This document shows positions 1 to 6,701 of a DNA stretch of 14,194 bases, piece by piece. The stretch spans positions 1 to 14,194 of the forward strand of contig DAOUTY010000020.1 in the NCBI GenBank assembly GCA_030668425.1, written 5' to 3'. Under the pieces are notes generated by a model. The model did no database searches. It was not told the DNA's origin and saw nothing but the letters and a program-made list of their open reading frames with translations. Both the position numbers and the translations under genes were made by a program. The DNA comes from Chloroflexota bacterium (GTDB lineage: Bacteria > Chloroflexota > Dehalococcoidia > SZUA-161). The stretch's first letter is position 1; every line of letters starts with the position of its first letter.

Positions 1-488
1 AAAGTAAGCCCCTTGCTTTGCCTCAGACCAGTGACATGACTGAGCAAAGCGTCTGGTTCTAAGGGTTCAACCAGAACTGATACCTTTGCTGAGCGTGCCG
101 CAAGTATCTGCCCGGTCATATCAAAACTGCCGAGATGTGCACTGACCAAGATAACCCCTTTACCCCTCTTTAGAGCTCCCTCAAAATTGTGCCAACCATG
201 TACTGTTATACATCTCTCTATATCTCTAAGTTTTATGTGGGGTAATTTAATGAGGTCGAAATAGTTCCTGGCGGCATTTCTCAGGACACCTTTCGTGGCC
301 TTCCTAAGGGTAGTGTCATCTACCTCTGAGCCCAAAACGTGCCTCATGTTGTTTTCGATTGCGCCCCTCAGTGTTGGTGACAATAAGTAGGCTGTCTCTG
401 CTGCAACGCGCGCGATCAAATACCCAAGCGCCCTGGGCAAATAGGACAAGGGAGTTCCTACGATCTTGAATACAAGGTATTCCCACAT
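1..488 (-). CDS. Lysophospholipid acyltransferase family protein (LpxL/HtrB/PIM acyltransferase type), 3' end off the window
   Basis: An open frame starts at ATG 488 and runs without a stop off the left edge (162 codons seen; the family is usually about 290-310 residues). AGGAG lies 8 bases before the ATG. The visible part holds the acyltransferase H-x4-D motif as HLGSFD (H118, D123), preceded by the typical RGKGVILVSAH strand, and an N-terminal ARNYFDLIKLP region like that of LpxL-type enzymes. In this superfamily the His/Asp pair moves an acyl chain from acyl-ACP or acyl-CoA to a lipid or glycolipid hydroxyl at the inner membrane face. A Chloroflexota host would lack lipid A, so a phosphatidylinositol-mannoside or other glycolipid acceptor is likelier, but this is inference. 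It sits 159 bases downstream of the peptidase-like gene on the same strand. The family call is firm; the acceptor is unknown. Confidence 0.82.
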   Translation of the reverse strand, partial: MWEYLVFKIVGTPLSYLPRALGYLIARVAAETAYLLSPTLRGAIENNMRHVLGSEVDDTTLRKATKGVLRNAARNYFDLIKLPHIKLRDIERCITVHGWHNFEGALKRGKGVILVSAHLGSFDMTGQILAARSAKVSVLVEPLEPDALLSHVTGLRQSKGLT

Positions 489-647
489 CCTGTGCTCCTT
501 TTAGCAACGAAAATCGGTCAAGAGAAACTGCGGCAGGCTAGTTCACCAGTTTCTGTTCGGTTTATAAGCAGGGTACGGTGTAATAATGAATCTCATTGCA
601 ATTGATTATAAACGCTCTGAATTGAGTATGGAAGCTTGTTCTTAGCA
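489..647 (-). other. Intergenic gap with weak regulatory signals
   Basis: This 159-base AT-rich gap separates the peptidase-like gene from the acyltransferase gene. On the minus strand it holds a perfect TATAAT (610-605) without a good -35 partner. It also holds an 8-bp inverted repeat, AGAAACTG (523-530) and CAGTTTCT (547-554), with a 16-base loop and no T-tract. The gap could carry a weak promoter for the acyltransferase gene, but nothing here is decisive. Confidence 0.25.
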
Positions 648-1892
648 TCAAGTGGTGCTCTCGTCGCCTACCAGCTCCAGTAATTCCTCATAGCTGGAAA
701 TTCCGGATATGGTCCTTATGAAATCCACAAGAGAGGGGCTTTGCTCTCGTAGCTCCTGCAATTGCCCTCCGATTGGATTCACCGACGACGGTGTATCAGC
801 ATATGTGCCATAAAAGGCAAAGTACGCCTGATTTAACTTCCTGATATAGTATCCGTTGACGGCAAGGTACTGTCGACTCTCCTCCATATATCTCTTTGCC
901 TCCTCGATCTCTTCCCTTGCCAGATACTGATCCACGGCGAGCCTGATCTTCCTCATCTCCTTACTGAAATCGAATGCTGGCTCAACGTCTCCCTCTGGTA
1001 GTGCAACTTCCTCTTTATCTCCTCCGTAGTATCGTTGGTAAACCAGCAGGCCTATCTCGTCGCCGGCTATGCCGGCAACAGTCTCGTTGATGGTGGTCAT
1101 GTCGTAGTTTGACCAGTACCCTTGTCCCAGAGGACGAAAGAACAGGTAGTGATGCATCCACTCGTGTGCTATCTTGGATAGGAGACCCTGGAGCGAATGC
1201 ATTGGCGGGACGATGCTGGGGTAGGTAGCGACACCGCCAATTGGTTCCACCAAGGCCGAGAAACCCAACTCCTCCACTCCCCCTTCGACTTCCATGATCT
1301 CCTCCAGAGTCATGTTCGACCTGAGGAGAGTGGTATCAACAATCTCTATCGTGTGTCTTGGCGAGATGATCAGCAAGTTCGGTATGTCATCGAACTCGAA
1401 ATCCAGTGGGGGAAAGAGAAACTCAGCCTCATCGCCTAGTTTGAGGGTCGTCGCTAATCCTTCATCAGCCAGCACAGCACTTATCTGCCCCTCTATGATC
1501 TCCTCGACCTGGGCTTCACGCTCTTCGCTGTCCGCCCTCAGAGCTGCGAGCTGTTCTTCCCAGATGGCGATATCACGGGCTGACGCAGTTCCCTCAGCTT
1601 TCTCTCTATTGATCCTGGTTTCAAGAAAGCTGATCTCCTGAGCCAGAGACAAGTAGTCCTTAACTAGTTGTATCGTCTCGGCTTCGGAGAGCTCACTTGG
1701 ATGGAAGACCTGTCCTGCTCTGTATGTCCATTTGCTGAAGAGGTTTTCGAATTCCCATTGGATGATATTGAAGCTATAAGCACTGGCGATCCTATCCCAG
1801 TCATTATTCTTCACAAGTAAACTGCTGCCTGCTACCGCTGAGAGCATAATCAGTAGAACAAGCGCTACAACAACCAACAGTTTCCACATCAC
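648..1892 (-). CDS. Membrane-anchored putative zinc metallopeptidase (gluzincin-like) with coiled coil, function unknown
   Basis: The protein has 414 residues. Residues 4-22 are a single hydrophobic segment (signal anchor or uncleaved signal), so the rest probably lies outside the cytoplasm. Residues about 75-140 are charged and helical, as in a coiled coil. An HExxH motif is present as HEWMHHYL (H243, E244, H247). NETVAGIAGDE follows, with E270 placed like the third zinc ligand of gluzincins (compare NExxSD of thermolysin-type enzymes). The C-terminal third has a second helical stretch (311-345) and an aromatic, proline-rich motif (about 357-375). Translation can start at GTG 1892 or at the adjacent ATG 1889; AGGGA upstream suits either. 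I do not recognise a named family. Peptidase activity is inferred from the ligand pattern only, and a non-catalytic zinc protein is possible. The gene is divergent from the EF-G-like gene. Confidence 0.75.
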   Translation of the reverse strand: MMWKLLVVVALVLLIMLSAVAGSSLLVKNNDWDRIASAYSFNIIQWEFENLFSKWTYRAGQVFHPSELSEAETIQLVKDYLSLAQEISFLETRINREKAEGTASARDIAIWEEQLAALRADSEEREAQVEEIIEGQISAVLADEGLATTLKLGDEAEFLFPPLDFEFDDIPNLLIISPRHTIEIVDTTLLRSNMTLEEIMEVEGGVEELGFSALVEPIGGVATYPSIVPPMHSLQGLLSKIAHEWMHHYLFFRPLGQGYWSNYDMTTINETVAGIAGDEIGLLVYQRYYGGDKEEVALPEGDVEPAFDFSKEMRKIRLAVDQYLAREEIEEAKRYMEESRQYLAVNGYYIRKLNQAYFAFYGTYADTPSSVNPIGGQLQELREQSPSLVDFIRTISGISSYEELLELVGDESTT

Positions 1893-2005
1893 GGCTTTTC
1901 CCTATTCCATATATTAGAGATTAACCATCGGGCCACGAATCTGTTGCTCAGCATACCACAGGGCTATCACGACCTCAAGAAGACCTTTTAAGGCTTGAAC
2001 TTCAG

Positions 2006-2035
2006 TTGCGCCCCCCCCATAACATGAAGTACAAT
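2006..2035 (+). promoter_or_regulatory. Sigma-70-type promoter of the EF-G-like gene
   Basis: TTGCGC (2006-2011) and TACAAT (2030-2035) are separated by 18 bases. Initiation would fall near 2042, leaving a leader of only about 22 bases that includes the ribosome site GGGGAG (2052-2057). The spacer contains most of a run of eight C residues (2011-2018). Assigned by hexamer match only. Confidence 0.5.
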
Positions 2036-2063
2036 AGGGCCACTAAGCATTGGGGAGAGTGAT

Positions 2064-4112
2064 ATGGAGAATTACAGGAGCGAACAGATACGCAATGTTG
2101 TTTTACTCTCTCACAGCGGTGCTGGCAAAACCTCGCTCAGTGAAGCCATGTTGTTCCAGGCTAAGGCAATTACCAGGATAGGCAAGGTGGATGATGGGTC
2201 AACCACCTCGGACTACGATCCGGAAGAGGCGAAGCGCAAAATCAGCCTCAGCACTTCCCTGATCCCTTTTGAGTGGAATAAAACCGAGATAAATGTCCTC
2301 GATACCCCTGGCTACGCTGACTTCGTCGGAGAGGTTAAGGCGGCGATGCGGGTTGCCGAGGGGGCCGTGATTGTGGTTTGTGCTGCCTCTGGGGTAGAGG
2401 TAGGAACCGAATTAATGTGGAAATATGCTGAGGATAGGGGCCTCCCCCGCATAATCTTCATAAACAAGATCGATCGTGAGAATGCCAATTTCTTCAAGAC
2501 AATGGAGCAAATTGAGGCCATCCTTGGCAAGAAATGCGTGCCTATTCAACTGCCCGTAGGCTCCGAGAGCACCTTTGAAGGAGTGGTGGACCTAATTGTC
2601 ACTAAGCCTTCTGACGCTCCGTCCAATATGGGCGACAGCGTAGCTGCATTCCGTGATAAGCTGGCTGAAGCGGTTGCGGAAACCGATGATGATCTTATCG
2701 CTAAGTATTTAGAAGGAGAGGAGCTAACCGAGGAGGAACTTCGTCGCGGTTTGCGGGCTGGGACAGTGGAGGGCAAGGTGGTGCCGGTGATGGTGGGCTC
2801 TGCTTCAAAGAACAATGGTGTCTCTGAGTTAATGGACGCTATCTGCAGCTACCTGCCATCCCCCAGAGATAAGGGCAAGAATACTGCACGGAATCCCCAA
2901 ACTCAGCAAGAGGAAACCATAGAGCCCGATGATGGGGCACCGCTTTCTGCCCTGATCTTCAAGACAACTGCTGATCCCTACGTGGGCAAACTTACATATC
3001 TCAGAGTCTATAGCGGTGTCATCAACAGCGATTCCAGTGTCTGGAACGCTAACAGGAACCATGCTGAGCGCATTGGCCAACTGTACAGAATACGTGGCAA
3101 GGCTCAGGAAGCTATTCCCCAGATTGCCGCCGGGGATATCGGCGCTGTGGCCAAACTGGCGGTCACCAGCACCGGCGACACCTTATGCAACAAAGAACAT
3201 CTCCTGGCTTTCGAGCCCATCGAGGTGCCCTTACCCACTCTGAGCGTAGCCGTATATCCCAAGACCAAGGCGGACCTGGATAAGATGGGGGGAGCGCTGA
3301 CCAGAATGAGTGAGGAGGACCGCACTATCACTGTCCATAAAGACGCAATCACTTCGGAGACCATACTATCGGGAATAGGAGAGGCTCACTTAGACGTGGC
3401 GGTGGAGAAGATAAAGCGCAAGTTCGGTGTGGATTTGAGGATCGACACGCCGAAGATACCCTATAAGGAAACAATTACTGCTTCTGTCAAGGCAGAGTAT
3501 AAGCACAAGAAGCAGACGGGGGGACATGGTCAGTATGGACACGTTATGTTGGAACTGACGCCATTACCTCGGGGAACTGGTTCCGAGTTTGGAGCAAAGG
3601 TGGTAGGAGGATCGGTCCCCAGGAATTACATACCTGCCGTGGAAAAGGGAGTTAACGAGGCTTTAAACGAAGGTGTGATAGCTGGCTACCCAGTTACTGA
3701 CCTGAAGGTAGCGCTGTACGATGGGAGTTATCACTCCGTTGATTCCTCGGACATGGCGTTCAAGGTGGCTGCCTCTCATGCCATAAGAAAGGGAGTGCCT
3801 CAAGCGCAGCCGGCGCTGCTTGAGCCGATAATGAGCGTACAGATAACCATTCCTGACAACTTTACAGGTGATGTTATGAGTGACCTCAATGGAAAGCGCG
3901 CCAAGGTGCTGGGTATGACGCCGGGCGATGGGATAAACGTTATCGATGCTCAGGTTCCGCAAGCTGAGATGCTCAAGTATGCCATCGACTTGCGGTCGAT
4001 CACGCAGGGACGTGGCAGCTATACTAAGGAATTCAGCCACTACGAGGAAGTGCCGCAGCATATAGCTCAGAAGGTAATCGAAGAGTCAAAGAAGGAGCCT
4101 GAGAAGGCTTAG
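2064..4112 (+). CDS. fusA: Elongation factor G-like GTPase (EF-G2 type paralogue)
   Basis: The 682-residue protein has the full five-domain EF-G layout. The GTPase domain is at 1 to about 270: P-loop SHSGAGKT 16-23, DTPGY 80-84, NKID 134-137, SASK near 245. Domain II is at about 290-380, III at 388-460, IV at 463-580 and V at 583-665, ending in the GRGSYTKEFSHYEEVP signature. The P-loop (HSGAGKT instead of HIDAGKT) and a switch I region reading SDYDPEEAKRKIS instead of the usual E-RGITI type mark it as the EF-G2/EF-G-like branch rather than the canonical translocase. No rpsL, rpsG or tuf is nearby, which fits a paralogue. Members bind GTP and the ribosome; their exact role (translocation, recycling or none) varies. 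GGGGAG lies 6 bases before the ATG. The gene ends 13 bases from the convergent tyrS, with no terminator between them. Confidence 0.93.
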   Translation: MENYRSEQIRNVVLLSHSGAGKTSLSEAMLFQAKAITRIGKVDDGSTTSDYDPEEAKRKISLSTSLIPFEWNKTEINVLDTPGYADFVGEVKAAMRVAEGAVIVVCAASGVEVGTELMWKYAEDRGLPRIIFINKIDRENANFFKTMEQIEAILGKKCVPIQLPVGSESTFEGVVDLIVTKPSDAPSNMGDSVAAFRDKLAEAVAETDDDLIAKYLEGEELTEEELRRGLRAGTVEGKVVPVMVGSASKNNGVSELMDAICSYLPSPRDKGKNTARNPQTQQEETIEPDDGAPLSALIFKTTADPYVGKLTYLRVYSGVINSDSSVWNANRNHAERIGQLYRIRGKAQEAIPQIAAGDIGAVAKLAVTSTGDTLCNKEHLLAFEPIEVPLPTLSVAVYPKTKADLDKMGGALTRMSEEDRTITVHKDAITSETILSGIGEAHLDVAVEKIKRKFGVDLRIDTPKIPYKETITASVKAEYKHKKQTGGHGQYGHVMLELTPLPRGTGSEFGAKVVGGSVPRNYIPAVEKGVNEALNEGVIAGYPVTDLKVALYDGSYHSVDSSDMAFKVAASHAIRKGVPQAQPALLEPIMSVQITIPDNFTGDVMSDLNGKRAKVLGMTPGDGINVIDAQVPQAEMLKYAIDLRSITQGRGSYTKEFSHYEEVPQHIAQKVIEESKKEPEKA

Positions 4113-4125
4113 GGCCAGAGCTTGT

Positions 4126-5436
4126 TCACTGCTTGGCGTCGGCATCGACGATCTTGACCCAGCGGCGCTTGCCTATCCTAATGATGCTGTCAGCGTATAC
4201 TTGAGCCTCACTCTCGTGTATCACCCTGCCATCCATTGATACTGCCCCTTGAACTATTAGACGCTTTGCTTCAGCTCGGCTCTTAACTAATGATTTGGCG
4301 AGTAATACTCCAGGGATATCGATAGTCGATATTACGCGTGGTAGTGCCGATATAGATTCTCCCTCCCCCAAAAAACCTTCTGTGCCATGAGTAAAAGGAG
4401 GGCGGACTAGCTTTTCATTGGGACCCGAAGTAGGTGATGTAAAGGAGAATGCTATTTCCATGATCTCTTCAGGCACTTCCTTTTTTTGCACTACCTTCTC
4501 GAAGTTGGACTCCGCTTCGTTGGAAGCATCTGTACCGTGAAACTGCCCCACTATCTCTCTGGCGAGGCGCTTCTTGAGTATCATGGGATTAACCGACTGC
4601 GCTGAGAGTCCCCGCCGGAACTCCTCAAGCTCCTCATCCGGAACATCCGTAAGCAGCTCGAAGTAGTCCATCAGCAAGCTGTCAGGAATAGACATCACCT
4701 TGCCGTACATATCTTCCGGAGTATCTTCAATGGCAATGTAGTTGTCCAGGCTCTTGCTCATCTTCTGCTGGCCGTCGGTGCCTACCAGCAGTGGCATCAG
4801 GAAGACATGCTGCGGGGTTTGCCCCATCATCTGTTGAAGCTCTCTTCCCATGAGGCAATTGAACTTCTGGTCGATTCCCCCGAATTCGACATCGGCCTCC
4901 ATCATCACCGAGTCGTAGGCCTGAAGCAGGGGATACAGCAGCTCGGTTATAGCGATGGGGCGACCTGCCGAATACCTCTGGTTGAAGTCTTCCCGGGCGA
5001 GAAGCTGGGCCACTGTGAATTTACTGGTGAGCCTGATTACGTCTGCCAGAGTGAACTTACCGAACCACTCACTTTGCCACAGGACCTCTGTTTTCTCCCG
5101 ATCAACCACTTTGAAGAACTGCTGCAAGTAGGTCTCGGCATTGGCACGAACCTCCTCAGCCGAAAGCATCTGGCGGGTTTGTGATGTTCCGCTGGGATCG
5201 CCTATCTGAGCTGTCCAGTCCCCAACTATGAGCACAACCTGGTGCCCTAACTCTTGGAACTGGCGCAATTTTCTCATCCCTACCACATGTCCGAGGTGAA
5301 TATCGGGGCGACTGGGATCAAACCCCATCTTTAGTCGCAGTCGTTTGCCTGACTCGAGCAAGCGCACCAGTTCCTGCTCAACGATTATTTCTGTAACTCC
5401 TCGCCTTAGAACATATTGCAGATCTTTCTCCATCAT
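4126..5436 (-). CDS. tyrS: Tyrosyl-tRNA synthetase
   Basis: This class I aminoacyl-tRNA synthetase charges tRNA-Tyr with tyrosine in the cytoplasm. At 436 residues it has the HIGH motif as HLGH (47-50), the tyrosine-pocket stretch GRPIAITELLYPLLQAYDSV (158-177), GGIDQKFN (186-193) and KMSKS (225-229). A C-terminal S4 RNA-binding domain follows at about 374-436. Two ATG codons stand side by side at 5436 and 5433. The AGGA just upstream is better spaced for the second, so translation may begin at 5433. It is the second gene of a ribF-tyrS operon, with an 19-base gap, and no T-box leader is seen because it lacks its own leader. Its end faces the end of the EF-G-like gene. Confidence 0.97.
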   Translation of the reverse strand: MMEKDLQYVLRRGVTEIIVEQELVRLLESGKRLRLKMGFDPSRPDIHLGHVVGMRKLRQFQELGHQVVLIVGDWTAQIGDPSGTSQTRQMLSAEEVRANAETYLQQFFKVVDREKTEVLWQSEWFGKFTLADVIRLTSKFTVAQLLAREDFNQRYSAGRPIAITELLYPLLQAYDSVMMEADVEFGGIDQKFNCLMGRELQQMMGQTPQHVFLMPLLVGTDGQQKMSKSLDNYIAIEDTPEDMYGKVMSIPDSLLMDYFELLTDVPDEELEEFRRGLSAQSVNPMILKKRLAREIVGQFHGTDASNEAESNFEKVVQKKEVPEEIMEIAFSFTSPTSGPNEKLVRPPFTHGTEGFLGEGESISALPRVISTIDIPGVLLAKSLVKSRAEAKRLIVQGAVSMDGRVIHESEAQVYADSIIRIGKRRWVKIVDADAKQ

Positions 5437-5455
5437 ATCCTGCCCTGGCGATAAC

Positions 5456-6373
5456 CTATCTCAATATTGCCCTTGCCTGTTCAACATCTCTGGCGATCTG
5501 AGCCGACAACTCCTTGGCATCGGCGAACTTTGTCTCTCCACGCAAACGTTCGATTAGCTCAACAGTGAGGTTCTGACTGTAGATATCCCCGTCGAAATCT
5601 ATTAGAAAGACCTCTACGGTTCGCTCACCTTCGCCAAATGTTGGCCTTGTGCCAATGTTGGTCACTGATCTGTAAACCTTATCTCCTAAATAACCAAGAG
5701 TAGCGTAAACACCGTCACTGGGAAGCGCCTGTTCTGAGTCCACCCCTATGTTTGCTGTGGGAAAGCCTAAAACATGGCCTCGCTCCGTTCCTCCCATCAC
5801 TTGCCCGCTCAGTCTGAAATGCCGACCAAGCAGCTTGGACGTCATATTCATATCGCCTCGGGTTAAAGCCTTCCTTATAGAGGTGCTGCTCACCAGCGAA
5901 CCTTCTAATACGATAGGTTCTACCACCTCCACCGTGAATCCGAGTTCTTGCCCTAGGGCCTGCAGCCAGGCAACATCACCCTCTCTCCCTTGCCCCAGAG
6001 CGAAATTCGGGCCAATTACAAGGCCCTGCATATGTAAGTGCCTCTGGAGCAGGATAACAAACTCTCGGGCGCTGAGTGCAGCAAGCTCTGTGCCAAAGGT
6101 CAAGGGAACAACAAAATCAGCGCCGAGATCCTTGAGAAAGGTAATTCTCTCTTCTAAAGTAGTCAAGCGTACCAACCTGGTTCTGGGTGACAGAACAGCC
6201 TTAGGGTGACAACTAAACGTTACTACGCTGCTTAGGAGGTTATTCTTGGATGCTTGTTGAGTCAGCTTGCCAATAAGATGTTTGTGGCCCAGATGGACTC
6301 CATCGAAAACCCCGATTGTAAGCAGAGTTCCGCGCTCTGGCTTAACACTTGACAGTTCCGATACTATCTGCAT
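5456..6373 (-). CDS. ribF: Bifunctional riboflavin kinase / FAD synthetase
   Basis: It phosphorylates riboflavin to FMN and adenylylates FMN to FAD. The N-terminal FAD synthetase nucleotidyltransferase domain shows TIGVFDGVHLGH (19-30), a GPNFALGQGREGD stretch and SSTSIR (162-167). The C-terminal riboflavin kinase domain shows RGHVLGFPTANI (about 198-209) and TNIGTRPTFG (about 238-247). I chose ATG 6373 (305 residues) because AGGA lies 5 bases upstream. An in-frame TTG at 6397 would add eight residues but has no comparable site. It is first in an operon with tyrS and has a good promoter at 6406-6434. Its FMN/FAD supply has no direct link to the divergent reductase cassette, which uses FeS clusters. 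Confidence 0.96.
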   Translation of the reverse strand: MQIVSELSSVKPERGTLLTIGVFDGVHLGHKHLIGKLTQQASKNNLLSSVVTFSCHPKAVLSPRTRLVRLTTLEERITFLKDLGADFVVPLTFGTELAALSAREFVILLQRHLHMQGLVIGPNFALGQGREGDVAWLQALGQELGFTVEVVEPIVLEGSLVSSTSIRKALTRGDMNMTSKLLGRHFRLSGQVMGGTERGHVLGFPTANIGVDSEQALPSDGVYATLGYLGDKVYRSVTNIGTRPTFGEGERTVEVFLIDFDGDIYSQNLTVELIERLRGETKFADAKELSAQIARDVEQARAILR

Positions 6374-6378
6374 GTCAT

Positions 6379-6382
6379 TCCT
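6379..6382 (-). promoter_or_regulatory. Ribosome binding site that fixes the ribF start
   Basis: On the minus strand AGGA lies 5 bases before ATG 6373. This favours that ATG over the upstream in-frame TTG at 6397. Confidence 0.6.
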
Positions 6383-6405
6383 GAAGCCAAGATTCAAACA
6401 CGTGT

Positions 6406-6434
6406 ATTTTAGGACACCCTCTAGATTACGTCAA
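6406..6434 (-). promoter_or_regulatory. Sigma-70-type promoter of ribF-tyrS
   Basis: On the minus strand TTGACG (6434-6429), a 17-base spacer and TAAAAT (6411-6406) form a near-consensus promoter. Initiation would fall near 6400, about 27 bases upstream of the chosen ribF ATG. Confidence 0.62.
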
Positions 6435-6504
6435 GGAATGTGAGGATGTCTGTTATCTACCGAGTCGTATAATGTCCCCTGACTGGCCAAAGGGATGGCG
6501 TAAC

Positions 6505-6533
6505 TTGACACTATCTTTAGCTCTTGCTAAACT
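6505..6533 (+). promoter_or_regulatory. Sigma-70-type promoter of the reductase cassette
   Basis: A perfect TTGACA (6505-6510), a 17-base spacer and TAAACT (6528-6533) predict a transcript starting near 6540 with a leader of about 160 bases. The hexamers and spacer length match the promoter in front of glyA at 11357-11385. Confidence 0.6.
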
Positions 6534-6577
6534 TAAATATAGGGTATTTCCTATAAGCCGTATCAGGTGCGTTTGAC

Positions 6578-6590
6578 CAGCATTATGCTG
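6578..6590. promoter_or_regulatory. 13-bp palindrome, candidate operator
   Basis: CAGCAT and ATGCTG are perfect inverted arms around one central T. Weaker outer symmetry (TTGACC at 6573 and GGTTCAA near 6596) flanks them. The site would lie about 40-50 bases into the cassette transcript, where a repressor could block elongation. No regulator gene is in the window. Confidence 0.35.
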
Positions 6591-6615
6591 AATTCGGTTC
6601 AAGTGAAGGTTGGAA

Positions 6616-6666
6616 AATAGAGGCTTGTCGGCCCTCGATGACTGGGGCTTCGGCAGAGCCTCTATT
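6616..6666 (+). promoter_or_regulatory. Structured leader hairpin upstream of the reductase cassette
   Basis: AATAGAGGCT (6616-6625) and AGCCTCTATT (6657-6666) are perfect 10-bp arms. The enclosed part can fold further through GCCC (6631-6634) and GGGC (6645-6648). A competing pairing exists: GGCT (6646-6649) can pair with AGCC (6657-6660), which would break the outer stem. No T-tract follows, so it is not an intrinsic terminator. It may be an RNA switch, a protein-binding site or an mRNA stabiliser. I do not recognise a known riboswitch class. Confidence 0.4.
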
Positions 6667-6701
6667 CATGGCCATCTAAAGAAACGGAGGAGCAGCCAAT
6701 T

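Larger units (their letters stand above)
6374..6701. other. Divergent control region between ribF-tyrS and the reductase cassette
   Basis: This 328-base gene-free stretch holds, in order: the ribF ribosome site, a minus-strand promoter (6406-6434), a plus-strand promoter (6505-6533), a 13-bp palindrome (6578-6590), a long hairpin (6616-6666) and the GGAGG ribosome site (6686-6690) of the first cassette gene. I see no small open frame with a convincing start. Confidence 0.6.

Noticed and set aside
3663..4061. 132-codon minus-strand open frame within the EF-G-like gene
   Set aside because: Fully covered by a conserved EF-G domain IV/V coding region, with no independent support.
4113..4125. Bidirectional terminator between the EF-G-like gene and tyrS
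   Set aside because: The gap is only 13 bases and contains no hairpin or T-run.
5748..6209. 153-codon plus-strand open frame within ribF
   Set aside because: Antisense shadow of ribF, with no start signal or domain.
6374..6397. Eight-residue longer RibF starting at TTG 6397
   Set aside because: ATG 6373 has AGGA 5 bases upstream and gives the family-typical N-terminus.
6468..6473. Perfect TATAAT as an alternative promoter of the cassette
   Set aside because: No acceptable -35 hexamer lies 16-18 bases upstream, whereas TTGACA-N17-TAAACT lies just downstream.
6616..6666. Leader hairpin read as an intrinsic terminator
   Set aside because: The stem is followed by ATTCATGGCC with no T-tract, and it precedes the first gene of the operon.
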